DNA of 64,000 bases from Rodentibacter pneumotropicus DSM 21403 (GCF_000379905.1 NZ_KB904041.1:166351-230350), one strand, 5' to 3'; shown: positions 27,574 to 37,365, numbered from the stretch's first letter. Numbers and translations: made by a program. Notes: a model not told the origin generated them from the letters alone.

Positions 27574-27604
27574 AAAAAGTGCGGTCAAATTAACCGCACT
27601 TTTA
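27574..27604 (-). terminator. Terminator made of two opposed uptake signals
   Basis: AAAAAGTGCGGT and ACCGCACTTTTA form a hairpin of at least ten pairs around a short loop. On the minus strand it follows the PTS permease gene by a few bases and ends in a T run. Confidence 0.85.
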
Positions 27605-27610
27605 TATAAC

Positions 27611-29275
27611 TTAGACTTTCGGAATTTCAGCACCGGAACCAAGCAGATCTTGAATATCGGATTTCAGTACATCGGCTTTAGGTCCGTAAATGGCTTGAAT
27701 GCCTGTCCCTTTGATAATAATCCCCATTGCACCTGCTTGTTTCCAACCTGCCTCATCACCGACTAAATCAGCGTTATGAACGGTAATACGTAGGCGTGTC
27801 ATACAGGCATCCACATCGGCGATATTATTGCGTCCGCCAAGTAAATTCACAATTTGTACTACTTGAGAGCTGGCATTGGCGACTTTGGGCTCATTAGATG
27901 TACTTTCATCGGCACTTTTCGCATCATAGTTACCATTCCGTCCTGCTGTTGCGAGATTGAATTTTTTAATCATGAAGTTTGCAATAAAGAACATTGCTAC
28001 TGCAAAGAGAATGGAAACCCAAATAAAGTTGATCACATCCATACCAATACCGGCTTTAATTGCCATTGGTGTACGGGTTAAAAATTCAATATTACCGAAG
28101 GAATGCATTCGTAAATTAACAATATCCGCCATGGAGAACGCTGCGCCTTGAACCAAAGCATATACAATATAAAGTGGCATTGCCGCAAACATAAACATAT
28201 ATTCAATCGGTTCTGTTACACCGGTTAGGAAAACCGCAAGGGCAGAAGAGAGGAAAATCCCTTTGTAGAGTTTTTTCTTATCTGCATCGACATTGACATA
28301 CATGGCAAGCGTGATACCCATCAAGATACCGCTTGAACCAATCATTTGTCCAACTTTGAAACGAGCCGGTGTCACTGTTGAAAGCAATTCATTATATTGT
28401 GTTAAATTACCCGCATCTTTTAAGTTAATTAAGTCGGAGATCCAGGCTAACCACAGCGGATCTTGTCCAAAGACTTGCACACCTTTTTGAGCTCCGGTTA
28501 AGAACTCATAAGTTCCGCCTAATGATGTATAGTTCATTGGAATAGTGAGCATATGGTGCAAACCGAAAGGTAATAAAAGACGTTCTAATGTACCGTAGAT
28601 GAATGGGGCAAGAATTGGGGCGCTATTTTGTGAACTGGCAATCCACTGACCGAAATGGTTGATTCCCGATTGTACTAAAGGCCAGAATAAGGCAAGGAGC
28701 AATGCCACTAATACGGAGCGATAAATTACCACAAAGGGGACGAAGCGTTTACCGTTAAAAAAGGTGAGAACTTCAGGTAATTTGCGGAAGTTGTAGTAGC
28801 GGTTGAAGGTTGTTGCACCAACAAAACCGGCAATGATCCCCACGAATACGCCCATATTTAATGCCGGCTGCCCAAGTATATTGACAAAGTAGTTCGCCAC
28901 AGGAATTTCACCGGCAAATAATGTACTAACATGAGCATTTGGATCTGCCAACATTTCAATTTTTACACCGAAAAAATGTCCGGTAATTAAGTTGATCAAA
29001 ATAAAAGCTAACCCTGCTGCAAATGCACCGCCTGCACGTTCATTAGCCCAGCTGCCGCCAATGGCTAAGGCGAATAAGAGATGGAGGTTACCGATGATCC
29101 CCCAACCAATTTGGGCAATAATGTTACCAATGCGAACGACCCATTCGGCGTCACTAAGCAAAGGTAACGAGTTACCGATACTGACCATTAATCCGGCAGC
29201 CGGCATGACAGCAATTACCACCATAAGGCACTTGCCAAATTTTTGCCAAAATTCAAAACTTAGCAATTTTTTCAT
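27611..29275 (-). CDS. malT: PTS EIICB permease, maltose/alpha-glucoside type
   Basis: From ATG 29275 (AGGAG eight bases upstream) the protein is 554 residues, MKKLLSFEFWQKFGKCLMVV. The EIIC domain (to about 440) has the GLHHMLTIPMNYTSLGG motif and the LTGVTEPIEYMFMFAAMPLY signature of the glucose/maltose superfamily. The EIIB domain holds the phosphocysteine in DACMTRLRI (Cys491). No EIIA domain is attached, so the general EIIA-Glc (Crr) would supply phosphate. It reads closest in memory to Gram-positive maltose permeases. The operon (phosphatase plus glucanotransferase-phosphorylase) supports maltose as substrate. The symbol is by context. Confidence 0.82.
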   Translation of the reverse strand: MKKLLSFEFWQKFGKCLMVVIAVMPAAGLMVSIGNSLPLLSDAEWVVRIGNIIAQIGWGIIGNLHLLFALAIGGSWANERAGGAFAAGLAFILINLITGHFFGVKIEMLADPNAHVSTLFAGEIPVANYFVNILGQPALNMGVFVGIIAGFVGATTFNRYYNFRKLPEVLTFFNGKRFVPFVVIYRSVLVALLLALFWPLVQSGINHFGQWIASSQNSAPILAPFIYGTLERLLLPFGLHHMLTIPMNYTSLGGTYEFLTGAQKGVQVFGQDPLWLAWISDLINLKDAGNLTQYNELLSTVTPARFKVGQMIGSSGILMGITLAMYVNVDADKKKLYKGIFLSSALAVFLTGVTEPIEYMFMFAAMPLYIVYALVQGAAFSMADIVNLRMHSFGNIEFLTRTPMAIKAGIGMDVINFIWVSILFAVAMFFIANFMIKKFNLATAGRNGNYDAKSADESTSNEPKVANASSQVVQIVNLLGGRNNIADVDACMTRLRITVHNADLVGDEAGWKQAGAMGIIIKGTGIQAIYGPKADVLKSDIQDLLGSGAEIPKV

Positions 29276-29285
29276 TTGTTTTCTC

Positions 29286-30077
29286 CTACAGTATGACATC
29301 CACTTCCAAGCCAAAATGGTCGGAAACCACAGGTTTATTTTTACCGTTAAAAATCACCTGACTGGATAACACCCTTTTTGCTTGATTTAAAAAAATATAA
29401 TCCAAACGCTTTTCTTCGCTATGACCACGCCAACCGTCAATGGCTTTTTCCACCGTAATACCTGAGTCTCTTTGCTCGGCAAGTTCGTAGCTATCAAGCA
29501 AACCTAATGATTTGATTTGCTGATAGGCTTGCGGATTACTGATTGCATCGGTATTAAAATCACCCATTAAGATTTTTAAATTTCCACTTCGGTTACGTTT
29601 AACGATATTCCGAATATTGTCGAGTTGATCTTCGCCTTCGCAATCGGGCAAATTAATATGGCAGGAATAACAATCGATAAGCTGATTCTGATATTCTACG
29701 GTTAAACCCAATATTTTACGTGAAAGAATGGAATCAAGGCGCTGATGTTGGCTACAGTAAAAAGGATCGACTTCATAAACAGGTAAGCGGGTTAAAAACG
29801 CGATACCTTCATCATATTTATCATAGCCAATATGTGAATTGCTCCAAAATAACGAATATTTTTGCTCAACTTGCCGGTTAATTTGGCGTAATAAGATTAC
29901 GCCATAATTATCCTGTTTTAAGGATTGAGCGATTGTCGGAGCTGTCATGAGTTGATTTACTTCCTGTAACGCAATAATGTCGTAACCCTTTTCCACTATC
30001 GTTTGAGCAAGAATTGCGATTTTTTCTGCTTGGTTATCTTCTAACCAAGCGTGTACGTTTAGGGTAAGTAGCTTCAT
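29286..30077 (-). CDS. mapP: EEP-fold phosphatase, probable MapP-type maltose 6'-phosphate phosphatase
   Basis: A 263-residue endonuclease/exonuclease/phosphatase-fold protein with metal-site motifs in order: LLTLNVHAW (Asn7), IIALQEVNQ (Glu39), CYSCHINLP, ILMGDFNTD, RLDYIFLN and VSDHFGLEV. There is no signal peptide, so it is cytoplasmic and unlikely to be a secreted nuclease. It lies between the glucanotransferase-phosphorylase gene (12 bases) and the PTS permease gene (10 bases). In Enterococcus faecalis the phosphatase MapP, encoded beside malT, converts PTS-made maltose 6'-phosphate to maltose. The same metabolic need exists here, since the downstream enzymes use unphosphorylated glucans. 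The assignment rests on fold plus context. Confidence 0.7.
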   Translation of the reverse strand: MKLLTLNVHAWLEDNQAEKIAILAQTIVEKGYDIIALQEVNQLMTAPTIAQSLKQDNYGVILLRQINRQVEQKYSLFWSNSHIGYDKYDEGIAFLTRLPVYEVDPFYCSQHQRLDSILSRKILGLTVEYQNQLIDCYSCHINLPDCEGEDQLDNIRNIVKRNRSGNLKILMGDFNTDAISNPQAYQQIKSLGLLDSYELAEQRDSGITVEKAIDGWRGHSEEKRLDYIFLNQAKRVLSSQVIFNGKNKPVVSDHFGLEVDVIL

Positions 30078-30089
30078 TTTGCTCTTTCC

Positions 30090-33000
30090 TTAGCTCTCAC
30101 AATGCCAAATATCTGCGTTGTATTGCGCAATAGTTCGGTCTGAGGAGAAGAAGCCTGCTTTGGCGATATTGTGAATCACTTTTTTATTCCAGCTATCTTG
30201 ATCTTCATAATCCGCTAAAATTTGTTCCTTCGCTTTTACGTAAGTGTTGAAGTCAATCAAGGTCATAAACCAGTCTTTATTCAATAATTCATTATAGAGA
30301 CGTTTCAAACGTACTGAATTACCGAGTTTTACTAATGCCGGATTAATAATAAAATCTACCGCACGTTTAATGTATTGATCATTATCGTAGTAATCTTTTG
30401 AAACATAGCCTGCCGTTTCATAAAGTTTAATGATACTTTGTGAATCTTTACCAAAGGTGTAAATATTTTCTGCGCCAGCAAGCTCTGCGATCTCAACATT
30501 TGCGCCATCCATTGTACCCAGTGTTAATGCACCATTAAGCATAAATTTCATATTGCCTGTACCGGAGGCTTCTTTGGATGCAAGGGAGATTTGTTCCGAA
30601 ATATCCGTCGCAGGAATTAATTTCTCAGCCACACTCACGTTATAGTTTTCCACTAAATAAACATTTAAATATTGATTGACTTCCGGATCGTTATTGATAA
30701 GTTCGGATAAACAAAGAATTAAATGAATAATATCTTGTGCAATCACATAAGCAGGCGCTGCTTTACCGCCAAAGATAACGGTGATTTTACGTTGAGGTAA
30801 TTTACCGGCTTTAATCTCAAGATATTTATGAATCACATAAAGTGCGTTCATTTGCTGACGCTTGTATTCATGGAAACGTTTAATTTGCGTATCAATAATT
30901 GAATTTTCATCTAATTCAATGCCTTTATTTTCTTTAAGATAGGTTTTTAACGCTAACTTATTGTTAAATTTAATTTCGGCAAGTTTTTGATGAACTTGTT
31001 TGTCATCGGCGAAAGCGAGTAATTTCTCTAACTGTGTGGCATCTTGTAAATAATTATCCCCAATGAGTTGTTTTAGATAAGCCGCCAACTCTTGATTGGA
31101 AAATTCTAACCAACGACGGAAGGTGATACCGTTTGTTTTATTATTAAATTTTTCAGGATAGAGGGCATAAAATGCTTTGAGTTCCGCATTTTTCAAAATT
31201 TCTGTGTGCAGTGCCGCAACACCGTTCACTGAGTTTGAAAAATGGATATCCATATTAGCCATATGTACACAATTACGTTCATCAATAATTTGTACCGTAG
31301 GATCTTTATATTCGCTACGTACTAATTCATCTAATTTTTTAATGATAACGACTAAATGTGGTACGACTTGCTGTAAATAATCAAGCGGCCATTTTTCCAA
31401 GGCTTCGGCAAGAATAGTGTGGTTGGTATAGCCCACCATATTACGTACGATTTCTACTGCTTCCAAAAATTTAAGATGATGTTTTTCGGTAAGTAAGCGA
31501 ATTAATTCAGGGATCACCATTGAGGGGTGAGTGTCATTAATTTGTACGTAAGCATAGTCAGCGAGGTCATGTATGTTACTCCCGCGTTCAATAGCTTCAT
31601 CAATTAATAATTGTGTCGCATTGGATACCATAAAATATTGTTGATAAATGCGTAATAATTCCCCATTTTTATCAGAATCATCAGGATAAAGAAATAAAGT
31701 TAAATTTTCTTTAATATTTGTTTTATCGAACTCAATTCCGTCTTTAATTAAGTGATAATTCACCGATTTAATATCAAATAAATTGAGATAATTTTTTGTT
31801 GATTTTTTATAACCTAAAATATCAATACGATCTAATTTTGAGGTTAAAGTAAAGGATTTAAATGGCACTTCATAGCTAACTTTTGTTGGGATTAGCCAAG
31901 AATTTTCTTCGATCCAATAATTCGGTTCAGCTTTTTGTTCGTTTTGTTTAAACACTTGTTTAAACAAACCACAATGATAATTTAAGCCCACGCCTTCGGC
32001 ATTTAAGCCAAGGGTCGCCATTGAATCAATAAAACAAGAGGCTAAACGCCCTAAGCCGCCGTTTCCTAAAGAGGGTTCAGGCTCAATATCTTCAATATGA
32101 CTTAATGATTTTCCGGCACGTGCCAATTCATCTTTAACTTCTTGATATACCCCAAGGTTAATGAGGTTGTTAGATAATAATTTACCAATCAAAAATTCGG
32201 CAGAAATATAATAAACTTTCCGTTTTCCGGTATTTTTTGATTTATCCGCAGAAAGGGTTTTTACATAGTTTAGCAACTGTGCATAAATAGCCTGATCGTT
32301 TAATTCTTCAAGAGACTTGTTTGTACTTGCTTGTACAAAATTACTAAATTTAATCATTGCTTTTTCCTTATTTGCTCTTTGATATAACGTGGTTATTTTC
32401 GTTAAGAAATCTTTTTTATCTTGGGTTAAATCGGTTTTTAGCATTCGCCATTGCCAGTTTCCACCAATGGTAGAAGGGATATTCATTCTTGAATAGGTTG
32501 GCAAATCTAAAATATCTTGCATGGTTGCAATCGCCGTATTACTTACCGTCGCGAATAATTGACGAATCACTGCCTGACAAACAGACTCATCTACGCCACG
32601 ATGCGTATAATCATTGACATATTGCTGCTGTTCCGCTGCCAAATTGTTATACCAACCATTGATAACATCATTATCGTGTGTACCAGTGTAGGCGATACAA
32701 TGAGGTATGCAATGGTGCGGGCTATCAAAACTTTCTCCTGTGGTATCTTCAAAACCGAATTGTAAAATTTTCATACCGGGATAACCGCAATCAGCTAACA
32801 ATTTTTTCGCTTTATCATCAATATTGCCTAGATCTTCAGCGATAATCGGTAAGTCGCCTAATTTTTGTTTTACGGCTTCAAATAGTTCATAACCTGGACC
32901 CGGTTGCCAGCTCCCGTACTTTGCAATTTCCGCTTTGCCGTCAACTTGCCAATAATCTGAGAACCCTTTGAAATGGTCGATACGAAGTACATCGTAAATT

Positions 33001-33863
33001 TTAAAGCTTTCTGCTATACGATAAATCCACCAAGCATAGCCTTGTTTTTTATGTTCATTCCAATCATAAAGCGGATTGCCCCAAAGTTGTCCGGTAGCAC
33101 TGAATTGATCAGCTGGCACACCGGCGACAAAAAGGGGATTACGTTCAGCATCAAGTTGGAAGAGCTCCGGTTTGGTCCATACTTCAACGCTATCAGCGGA
33201 AACATAAATAGGCATATCACCGATAATTTTAATGCCTTTTTGGTTGGCATAATCTTTCAAGGCTTGCCATTGTTTAAAGAAAAAATATTGTGTGACTTTA
33301 AAATATTGAATCTGCTGTGCCAGCATTGTGCGGTATTTTTTTAAGGTTTGGGGGTCACGTGCAATGATTTGTTTATCATCCCATTCTTGTAAAGCGTGAT
33401 TACCAAAATGCTCTTTAATTGCCATAAATTCCGCATAATCAGATAACCAAGTGCGGTTGTTTTTTTCAAAGTTTTCAAATGCGGGGTGGAATTCGTTATT
33501 TTCCACAAAATTTTTTACTGCAATTTCCAAAATTGGGCGTCTTGCGTAAAAAATACGCTCATAATCAACTTGTGTTGGGTCATCGCCAAAATTGGTAGAA
33601 AGATAATCTTCTTCTTTTAAAAGCCCCATTTGTGCCAATAGATCAAAATCAATCAAATGCGGGTTGCCGGCAATGGCTGAAAAAGACTGATAGGGTGAGT
33701 CGCCGTAACTTGTTGTAGTTAATGGAAGGATTTGCCAATAAGTTTGTTTAGTTTCAACCAAAAAATCCACAAAATCATAGGCGGATTGTCCAAAACTACC
33801 GATACCAAATGAATTAGGTAATGAGGTGATGTGCATTAAAACGCCGCTTGAACGAGTAAGCAT
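30090..33863 (-). CDS. MalQ-GlgP fusion: 4-alpha-glucanotransferase joined to maltodextrin phosphorylase
   Basis: One 1257-residue frame. Residues 1-502 are Mal[17 protein letters not shown], nucleophile Asp296 (LRIDHFKGF), acid Glu343 (IIAEDLGN) and Asp397 (YTGTHDND). Residues 503-1257 are a full-length GT35 phosphorylase ([16 protein letters not shown]; pyridoxal-phosphate Lys1106 in GTGNMKF). The phosphorylase half resembles streptococcal maltodextrin phosphorylase more than enterobacterial MalP. At the junction AAGGA (32369-32365) stands seven bases before Met503, exactly a ribosome binding site and start codon, so phosphorylase may also be made alone. MalQ makes longer dextrins from maltose, and GlgP cleaves them to glucose 1-phosphate. 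The fusion could channel substrate or could be a recent stop loss. Confidence 0.9.
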   Translation of the reverse strand: MLTRSSGVLMHITSLPNSFGIGSFGQSAYDFVDFLVETKQTYWQILPLTTTSYGDSPYQSFSAIAGNPHLIDFDLLAQMGLLKEEDYLSTNFGDDPTQVDYERIFYARRPILEIAVKNFVENNEFHPAFENFEKNNRTWLSDYAEFMAIKEHFGNHALQEWDDKQIIARDPQTLKKYRTMLAQQIQYFKVTQYFFFKQWQALKDYANQKGIKIIGDMPIYVSADSVEVWTKPELFQLDAERNPLFVAGVPADQFSATGQLWGNPLYDWNEHKKQGYAWWIYRIAESFKIYDVLRIDHFKGFSDYWQVDGKAEIAKYGSWQPGPGYELFEAVKQKLGDLPIIAEDLGNIDDKAKKLLADCGYPGMKILQFGFEDTTGESFDSPHHCIPHCIAYTGTHDNDVINGWYNNLAAEQQQYVNDYTHRGVDESVCQAVIRQLFATVSNTAIATMQDILDLPTYSRMNIPSTIGGNWQWRMLKTDLTQDKKDFLTKITTLYQRANKEKAMIKFSNFVQASTNKSLEELNDQAIYAQLLNYVKTLSADKSKNTGKRKVYYISAEFLIGKLLSNNLINLGVYQEVKDELARAGKSLSHIEDIEPEPSLGNGGLGRLASCFIDSMATLGLNAEGVGLNYHCGLFKQVFKQNEQKAEPNYWIEENSWLIPTKVSYEVPFKSFTLTSKLDRIDILGYKKSTKNYLNLFDIKSVNYHLIKDGIEFDKTNIKENLTLFLYPDDSDKNGELLRIYQQYFMVSNATQLLIDEAIERGSNIHDLADYAYVQINDTHPSMVIPELIRLLTEKHHLKFLEAVEIVRNMVGYTNHTILAEALEKWPLDYLQQVVPHLVVIIKKLDELVRSEYKDPTVQIIDERNCVHMANMDIHFSNSVNGVAALHTEILKNAELKAFYALYPEKFNNKTNGITFRRWLEFSNQELAAYLKQLIGDNYLQDATQLEKLLAFADDKQVHQKLAEIKFNNKLALKTYLKENKGIELDENSIIDTQIKRFHEYKRQQMNALYVIHKYLEIKAGKLPQRKITVIFGGKAAPAYVIAQDIIHLILCLSELINNDPEVNQYLNVYLVENYNVSVAEKLIPATDISEQISLASKEASGTGNMKFMLNGALTLGTMDGANVEIAELAGAENIYTFGKDSQSIIKLYETAGYVSKDYYDNDQYIKRAVDFIINPALVKLGNSVRLKRLYNELLNKDWFMTLIDFNTYVKAKEQILADYEDQDSWNKKVIHNIAKAGFFSSDRTIAQYNADIWHCES

Positions 33864-33914
33864 AATTTTTCCTTATGGAAACCAGAACTGTCACCAATTT
33901 TAGCTAAAATTTCT

Positions 33915-33977
33915 CGTTACGCAATATCTTTTACGTAAAAGTGATATCATTAACGTAAAAGTGTGATTTAAATCACA
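33915..33977. promoter_or_regulatory. Divergent control region: CRP site and repeated GntR-type operators
   Basis: TGTGATTTAAATCACA (33962-33977) is a perfect CRP site. Two copies of the ACGTAAAA element, TTTTACGTAAAA (33929-33940, a perfect palindrome) and ATTAACGTAAAA (33949-33960), are 20 bases apart, two helical turns. A weaker TTACGCAA lies at 33917. The region separates malQ-glgP from the GntR gene and should set glucose repression and inducer response. Confidence 0.75.
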
Positions 33978-34044
33978 GTTTATAAGTATAGCTTTAGGTG
34001 ATTTATGCTATCCTATTCACTAAGTAGGCAAGGTGGAATGAAGA

Positions 34045-34776
34045 ATGAGTAAATATAAAAAAGTCTATAACGATATAAAAACTAAAATCAGCAAGGGTGT
34101 TTTAACGAAAAATCAGGAATTACCCAGTGAAAATGAACTCATGCAACATTATGGTTTTTCTAAAGATACTATTCGTAAGGCACTTCTATTACTCGAAATG
34201 GATGGCTATATTCAAAAGCAACAGGGAAGAAATTCTATTGTTTTAGAACAGAATCTATTAAAACCTCAGCAGCTTTCTGAAATTAAAACACAGAGAGAAT
34301 TGGATTATTCTTCAACCCATCAAGTGAAAACAACGTTAACGAGTCTATATATTGTGCAAGGGGAAGAAAAATTAATGGATATCTTTAACGTAAATGAGCA
34401 AATTGATTTTTACCGTATCGGTCGGGTACGTGAAATTGATGGAGAAAATGTTGAGTACGAACTCTCTTATTTTGACCGTCGTATTGTGCCTTTTATTAGT
34501 CGTGACATTGCGGAGCAATCTATTTACCACTATTTAGAAAACGAATTAGGTTTGAAAATTAGTCATTCACAACGGAAAATTACCTTTCGTTATGCTAATG
34601 AAGAAGAAAAAAATGTCTTGGATCTTGGCGGGTACGAGATGGTTGTTAGTGTAACCAGTACAACTTATTTAGCGGATGGGCGCCCGTTTCAGTACGGGAG
34701 TATTAGTTATCGTCCTGATAAAATTATCTTTGCCACTACGGCGAAACGGGAGATAAAACATTCATCATCAGAGTAG
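34045..34776 (+). CDS. GntR-family repressor with UTRA domain (TreR-like)
   Basis: A 243-residue regulator. The winged HTH (residues 1-70: SKYKKVYNDIKTKISKGVL, LPSENELMQHYGFSKDTIRKAL) is followed by a UTRA effector domain (FYRIGRVREIDGENVEYELS, ending RPFQYGSISYRPDKIIF). This is the TreR type, which usually senses a phosphorylated disaccharide. It is divergent from the maltose operon, so maltose 6'-phosphate or a similar sugar phosphate is the likely inducer. The ATG at 34045 has GGTGG about ten bases upstream. Confidence 0.85.
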   Translation: MSKYKKVYNDIKTKISKGVLTKNQELPSENELMQHYGFSKDTIRKALLLLEMDGYIQKQQGRNSIVLEQNLLKPQQLSEIKTQRELDYSSTHQVKTTLTSLYIVQGEEKLMDIFNVNEQIDFYRIGRVREIDGENVEYELSYFDRRIVPFISRDIAEQSIYHYLENELGLKISHSQRKITFRYANEEEKNVLDLGGYEMVVSVTSTTYLADGRPFQYGSISYRPDKIIFATTAKREIKHSSSE

Positions 34777-34925
34777 CGATTATGGTGACGTTTTATCTGA
34801 GTTTCATTGATTTTGATGGAATGGGTGGTTTAACCGATTATGGAATCAAATTTTTGCCATAAAAAACTACTATGGTGATCAAAATCAAGGAAAATACCGA
34901 GTAAGAGTTGGTTTGGGAGGGTTAT

Positions 34926-35195
34926 ATGACAAAACAATTTTTCATTTATGGGCTAGTACAAGGTGTTGGGTTTCGCTATTTTACTTGGAAAGAAGCGAAA
35001 AAATTAGGTATTAAAGGCTCGGTCAGAAATCGGACTGATGGTTCGGTGGAAGCTACTGCTCAGGGGAGTGAAGAGCAGTTGGAGGCTTTTGAGCAATGGC
35101 TAAAGTTAGGCCCTAGAACGGCAAAAGTTGAGAGAGTGATGATAAATATTCATAAAGAAATCTCAGTTGAAGATTTTTCCATAATTCATGGTTAA
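34926..35195 (+). CDS. yccX: Acylphosphatase
   Basis: The start is the ATG at 34926 (GGGAGG just upstream), 89 residues. The motif GLVQGVGFRYFTWKEA holds the catalytic Arg, and GSVRNRTDGSVE the Asn. It hydrolyses acyl phosphates such as carbamoyl phosphate. It is a lone small gene. The 130 bases before it carry nothing I recognise. Confidence 0.95.
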   Translation: MTKQFFIYGLVQGVGFRYFTWKEAKKLGIKGSVRNRTDGSVEATAQGSEEQLEAFEQWLKLGPRTAKVERVMINIHKEISVEDFSIIHG

Positions 35196-35284
35196 AAATG
35201 ACCGCACTTTTTGCGTAGCCACTCGGTTTTACGTAGAATACAGCACTTTTCTAAGTAGTTGCAAATTTCATAATAGGGAGGATT

Positions 35285-35599
35285 ATGCGTAACCAAACTA
35301 AACTTCATCTTGAGCAGCTTCAGCAAACCATGCAAAGTTTGAATGTGTGGCAATCAGTACCACCGGCACAGGAAGCATTTTTAAGTGAAGAACCTTTTTC
35401 GCTTGATACGATGACACCGGAAGAATGGCTACAATGGGTTTTTATTCCGCGTATGTACGCTTTGCTAGAAAGTGGTGCGCCGCTACCAAACCAAATTGCT
35501 ATTTCGCCTTACATTGAAGAAGCGCTAAAAGAATTTGATGGGCTTACGTTATTACTTGCTCCCTTATTGGAATTAGAAAAATTATTACATAATCAATGA
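35285..35599 (+). CDS. yqcC: YqcC-family (DUF446) protein
   Basis: A 104-residue acidic helical protein with the DUF446 pattern WQSVPPAQEAFLSEEPFSLDT and TPEEWLQWVFIPRMYALLES. Function unknown. Its stop overlaps the truC start as ATGA, and this yqcC-truC pair is conserved in gamma-proteobacteria, so it probably supports the same process. GGGAGG precedes the ATG. Confidence 0.92.
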   Translation: MRNQTKLHLEQLQQTMQSLNVWQSVPPAQEAFLSEEPFSLDTMTPEEWLQWVFIPRMYALLESGAPLPNQIAISPYIEEALKEFDGLTLLLAPLLELEKLLHNQ

Positions 35600-36309
35600 T
35601 CCTAGAGATTTTATATCAAGATAAATGGCTGGTTGCCGTGAATAAGCCTGCCGGAATGTTAGTGCATCGTAGTTGGTTAGATCCACATGAAACACAATTT
35701 GTCATGCAAAGGTTACGGGATCAAATCGGGCAGCATGTCTTTCCTATTCATCGTTTAGATCGTCCTACATCCGGTGTGTTGCTGTTTGCCTTAAGTAGTG
35801 AAATTGCAAATTTGATGTGTCAGCAATTTGAGCAAAAAAAGGTGAAAAAATTCTATTTAGCGGTATTGCGTGGTTATTTAGAAGGGGCGAATAGAATTGA
35901 TTATCCGTTGAAAATTCAGCTTGATAAAATTGCTGATAAATTTGCAAAAGAAGACAATATCGCTCAAGAGGCGGTAACGGATTATGAATGCCTAAAAATT
36001 ATAGAAATGCCTTATCCGGCAGGACGTTATGAGACTTCTCGTTATTCTTTGGTGCGTTTAATTCCACATACGGGGAGAAAACATCAATTACGCCGCCATT
36101 GCAAACATATTTTTCATCCTATTTTAGGTGACACGCAATATGGGGATTTGCATCAAAATCGGGCTTTAACGGAAAATATAGGCTGTAAACGTTTATTGTT
36201 GCATGCGGAAACGTTATGTTTTATCCATCCTATTTCACAGGCAACAATCACAATTCACGCGCCATTGGATGAGCAATGGCAAGATTTAATGACAAAATTC
36301 GGCTGGTAA
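35596..36309 (+). CDS. truC: tRNA pseudouridine(65) synthase TruC
   Basis: A 237-residue RluA-type synthase. [16 protein letters not shown] contains the catalytic Asp, and [20 protein letters not shown] and [10 protein letters not shown] are the other family motifs. Without an S4 domain and at this length it matches TruC, which modifies U65 of tRNA-Ile1 and tRNA-Asp. Translationally coupled to yqcC. Confidence 0.95.
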   Translation: MILEILYQDKWLVAVNKPAGMLVHRSWLDPHETQFVMQRLRDQIGQHVFPIHRLDRPTSGVLLFALSSEIANLMCQQFEQKKVKKFYLAVLRGYLEGANRIDYPLKIQLDKIADKFAKEDNIAQEAVTDYECLKIIEMPYPAGRYETSRYSLVRLIPHTGRKHQLRRHCKHIFHPILGDTQYGDLHQNRALTENIGCKRLLLHAETLCFIHPISQATITIHAPLDEQWQDLMTKFGW

Positions 36310-36313
36310 ATTT

Positions 36314-36472
36314 ATGTTAGATATACAATTAACGCACGAAGAACAACAAAGAGCGGTTGAAAAAATTCAAGAATTAATGGCAAAAGGCATAAATAGTGGT
36401 GAAGCAATTCAAATTGTGGCAAGAGAATTGCGTGAATTATATGAAAAATCAGCAAAAAATACTGAAAAATAA
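36314..36472 (+). CDS. yoaH: YoaH-family UPF0181 small protein
   Basis: A 52-residue protein starting at ATG 36314, five bases after the truC stop: [20 protein letters not shown] followed by [15 protein letters not shown], the UPF0181 signature. Small, soluble and helical, of unknown function. Same position as in H. influenzae. Confidence 0.88.
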   Translation: MLDIQLTHEEQQRAVEKIQELMAKGINSGEAIQIVARELRELYEKSAKNTEK

Positions 36473-36480
36473 AAATATTT

Positions 36481-36496
36481 TGTGATCTCTATAACA
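36481..36496 (+). promoter_or_regulatory. CRP-like site upstream of cspD
   Basis: TGTGA-TCTCTA-TAACA matches nine of the ten consensus CRP positions. It lies 128 bases before the cspD ATG. The leader in between holds two hairpins, AAGGCATATGCCTT (36562-36575) and TATAGGC/GCCTATA (36593-36609). Confidence 0.45.
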
Positions 36497-36623
36497 TTTT
36501 TAAATATTGCTTGTTGCATAAAAAAACAAAATATTTAAATATAGCGACCAATTAAGGTGATAAGGCATATGCCTTGTTTGTTTTATGGTTGTATAGGCGA
36601 AGCCTATATATAAGAGGTCAATA

Positions 36624-36833
36624 ATGGAAATCGGTATTGTTAAGTGGTTTAATAACGCAAAAGGATTTGGTTTTATTTCCGCAGAAGGCGTGGAAGCTGA
36701 CATCTTCGCACATTACTCTGTGATTGAGATGGATGGTTATCGTTCATTAAAAGCAGGGCAAAAAGTGCAATTTGAAGTGATTCACGGTGATAAAGGATCT
36801 CATGCCACAAAAATTATTCCAATTGTGGAATAA
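36624..36833 (+). CDS. cspD: Cold-shock-domain protein CspD
   Basis: A 69-residue single cold-shock domain with RNP1 KGFGFIS and RNP2-like DIFAHYS. The closing residues follow CspD rather than CspA. CspD binds single-stranded DNA/RNA and in E. coli blocks replication in stationary phase. It follows yoaH after a 151-base leader and is closed by two terminators. Confidence 0.88.
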   Translation: MEIGIVKWFNNAKGFGFISAEGVEADIFAHYSVIEMDGYRSLKAGQKVQFEVIHGDKGSHATKIIPIVE

Positions 36834-36836
36834 GAT

Positions 36837-36917
36837 AAGAGCGTGAATTAAACTGCGCTCTTAAAATTTCTCTATTTAGTTTAATTAAAAGACAAGGTTT
36901 GCAGCCTTGTCTTTTTT
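36837..36917. terminator. Double terminator between cspD and matP
   Basis: AAGAGCG/CGCTCTT (36837-36862) is followed by a stronger hairpin, AAAGACAAGG (36888-36897) with CCTTGTCTTT (36905-36914), and a T run. The second also faces matP on the minus strand. Confidence 0.85.
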
Positions 36918-36918
36918 A

Positions 36919-37365
36919 TTATTTTAATAAATTTTTGAGGCTATCTTTCATTGCTGACATTTGGCTTTCATATAGCGCTTTGCTTTCTCGTTCATCAATC
37001 ATATAAGTGATTGTTTCTGAAAGAGTCATATTCATTTTGCGTGAATATTTTGAAAGTCGTAGCCAAACCGCATATTCCAAATCAATGGATTTCTTTTTTG
37101 TGGATTGTTTTTCGGCATTGAAAAAACGTTTTCTTCTTGCTCGAATAGCTTGATCCAGTTTAATAGGTAATACCGTAGAAAGGTGTTGCTTAATCCAATT
37201 TTCAATCTTTTGCGGATAATTCTGACTTTCTAATAGCTCTGCTACAACTGATTCTTGTAAGCTTTTTTCCTCGTAGCGGGTGATATTTTCACCTTCACGA
37301 TATTTTCGAATTAGGTAAATCCATTTCCAATTAGCTTCTTGGTTTTCTAACTTTTGATATTTCAT
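36919..37365 (-). CDS. matP: Macrodomain Ter protein MatP
   Basis: A 148-residue protein starting MKYQKLENQEANWKWIYLIR, with the basic DNA-contact stretch AIRARRKRFFNAEKQSTKKK and a C-terminal ribbon-helix-helix/coiled coil (SIDLEYAVWLRLSKYSRKM). MatP binds matS sites and condenses the replication terminus region. The matP/Lon-like/fabA arrangement is conserved in gamma-proteobacteria, with matP divergent from the protease gene as here. Confidence 0.95.
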   Translation of the reverse strand: MKYQKLENQEANWKWIYLIRKYREGENITRYEEKSLQESVVAELLESQNYPQKIENWIKQHLSTVLPIKLDQAIRARRKRFFNAEKQSTKKKSIDLEYAVWLRLSKYSRKMNMTLSETITYMIDERESKALYESQMSAMKDSLKNLLK

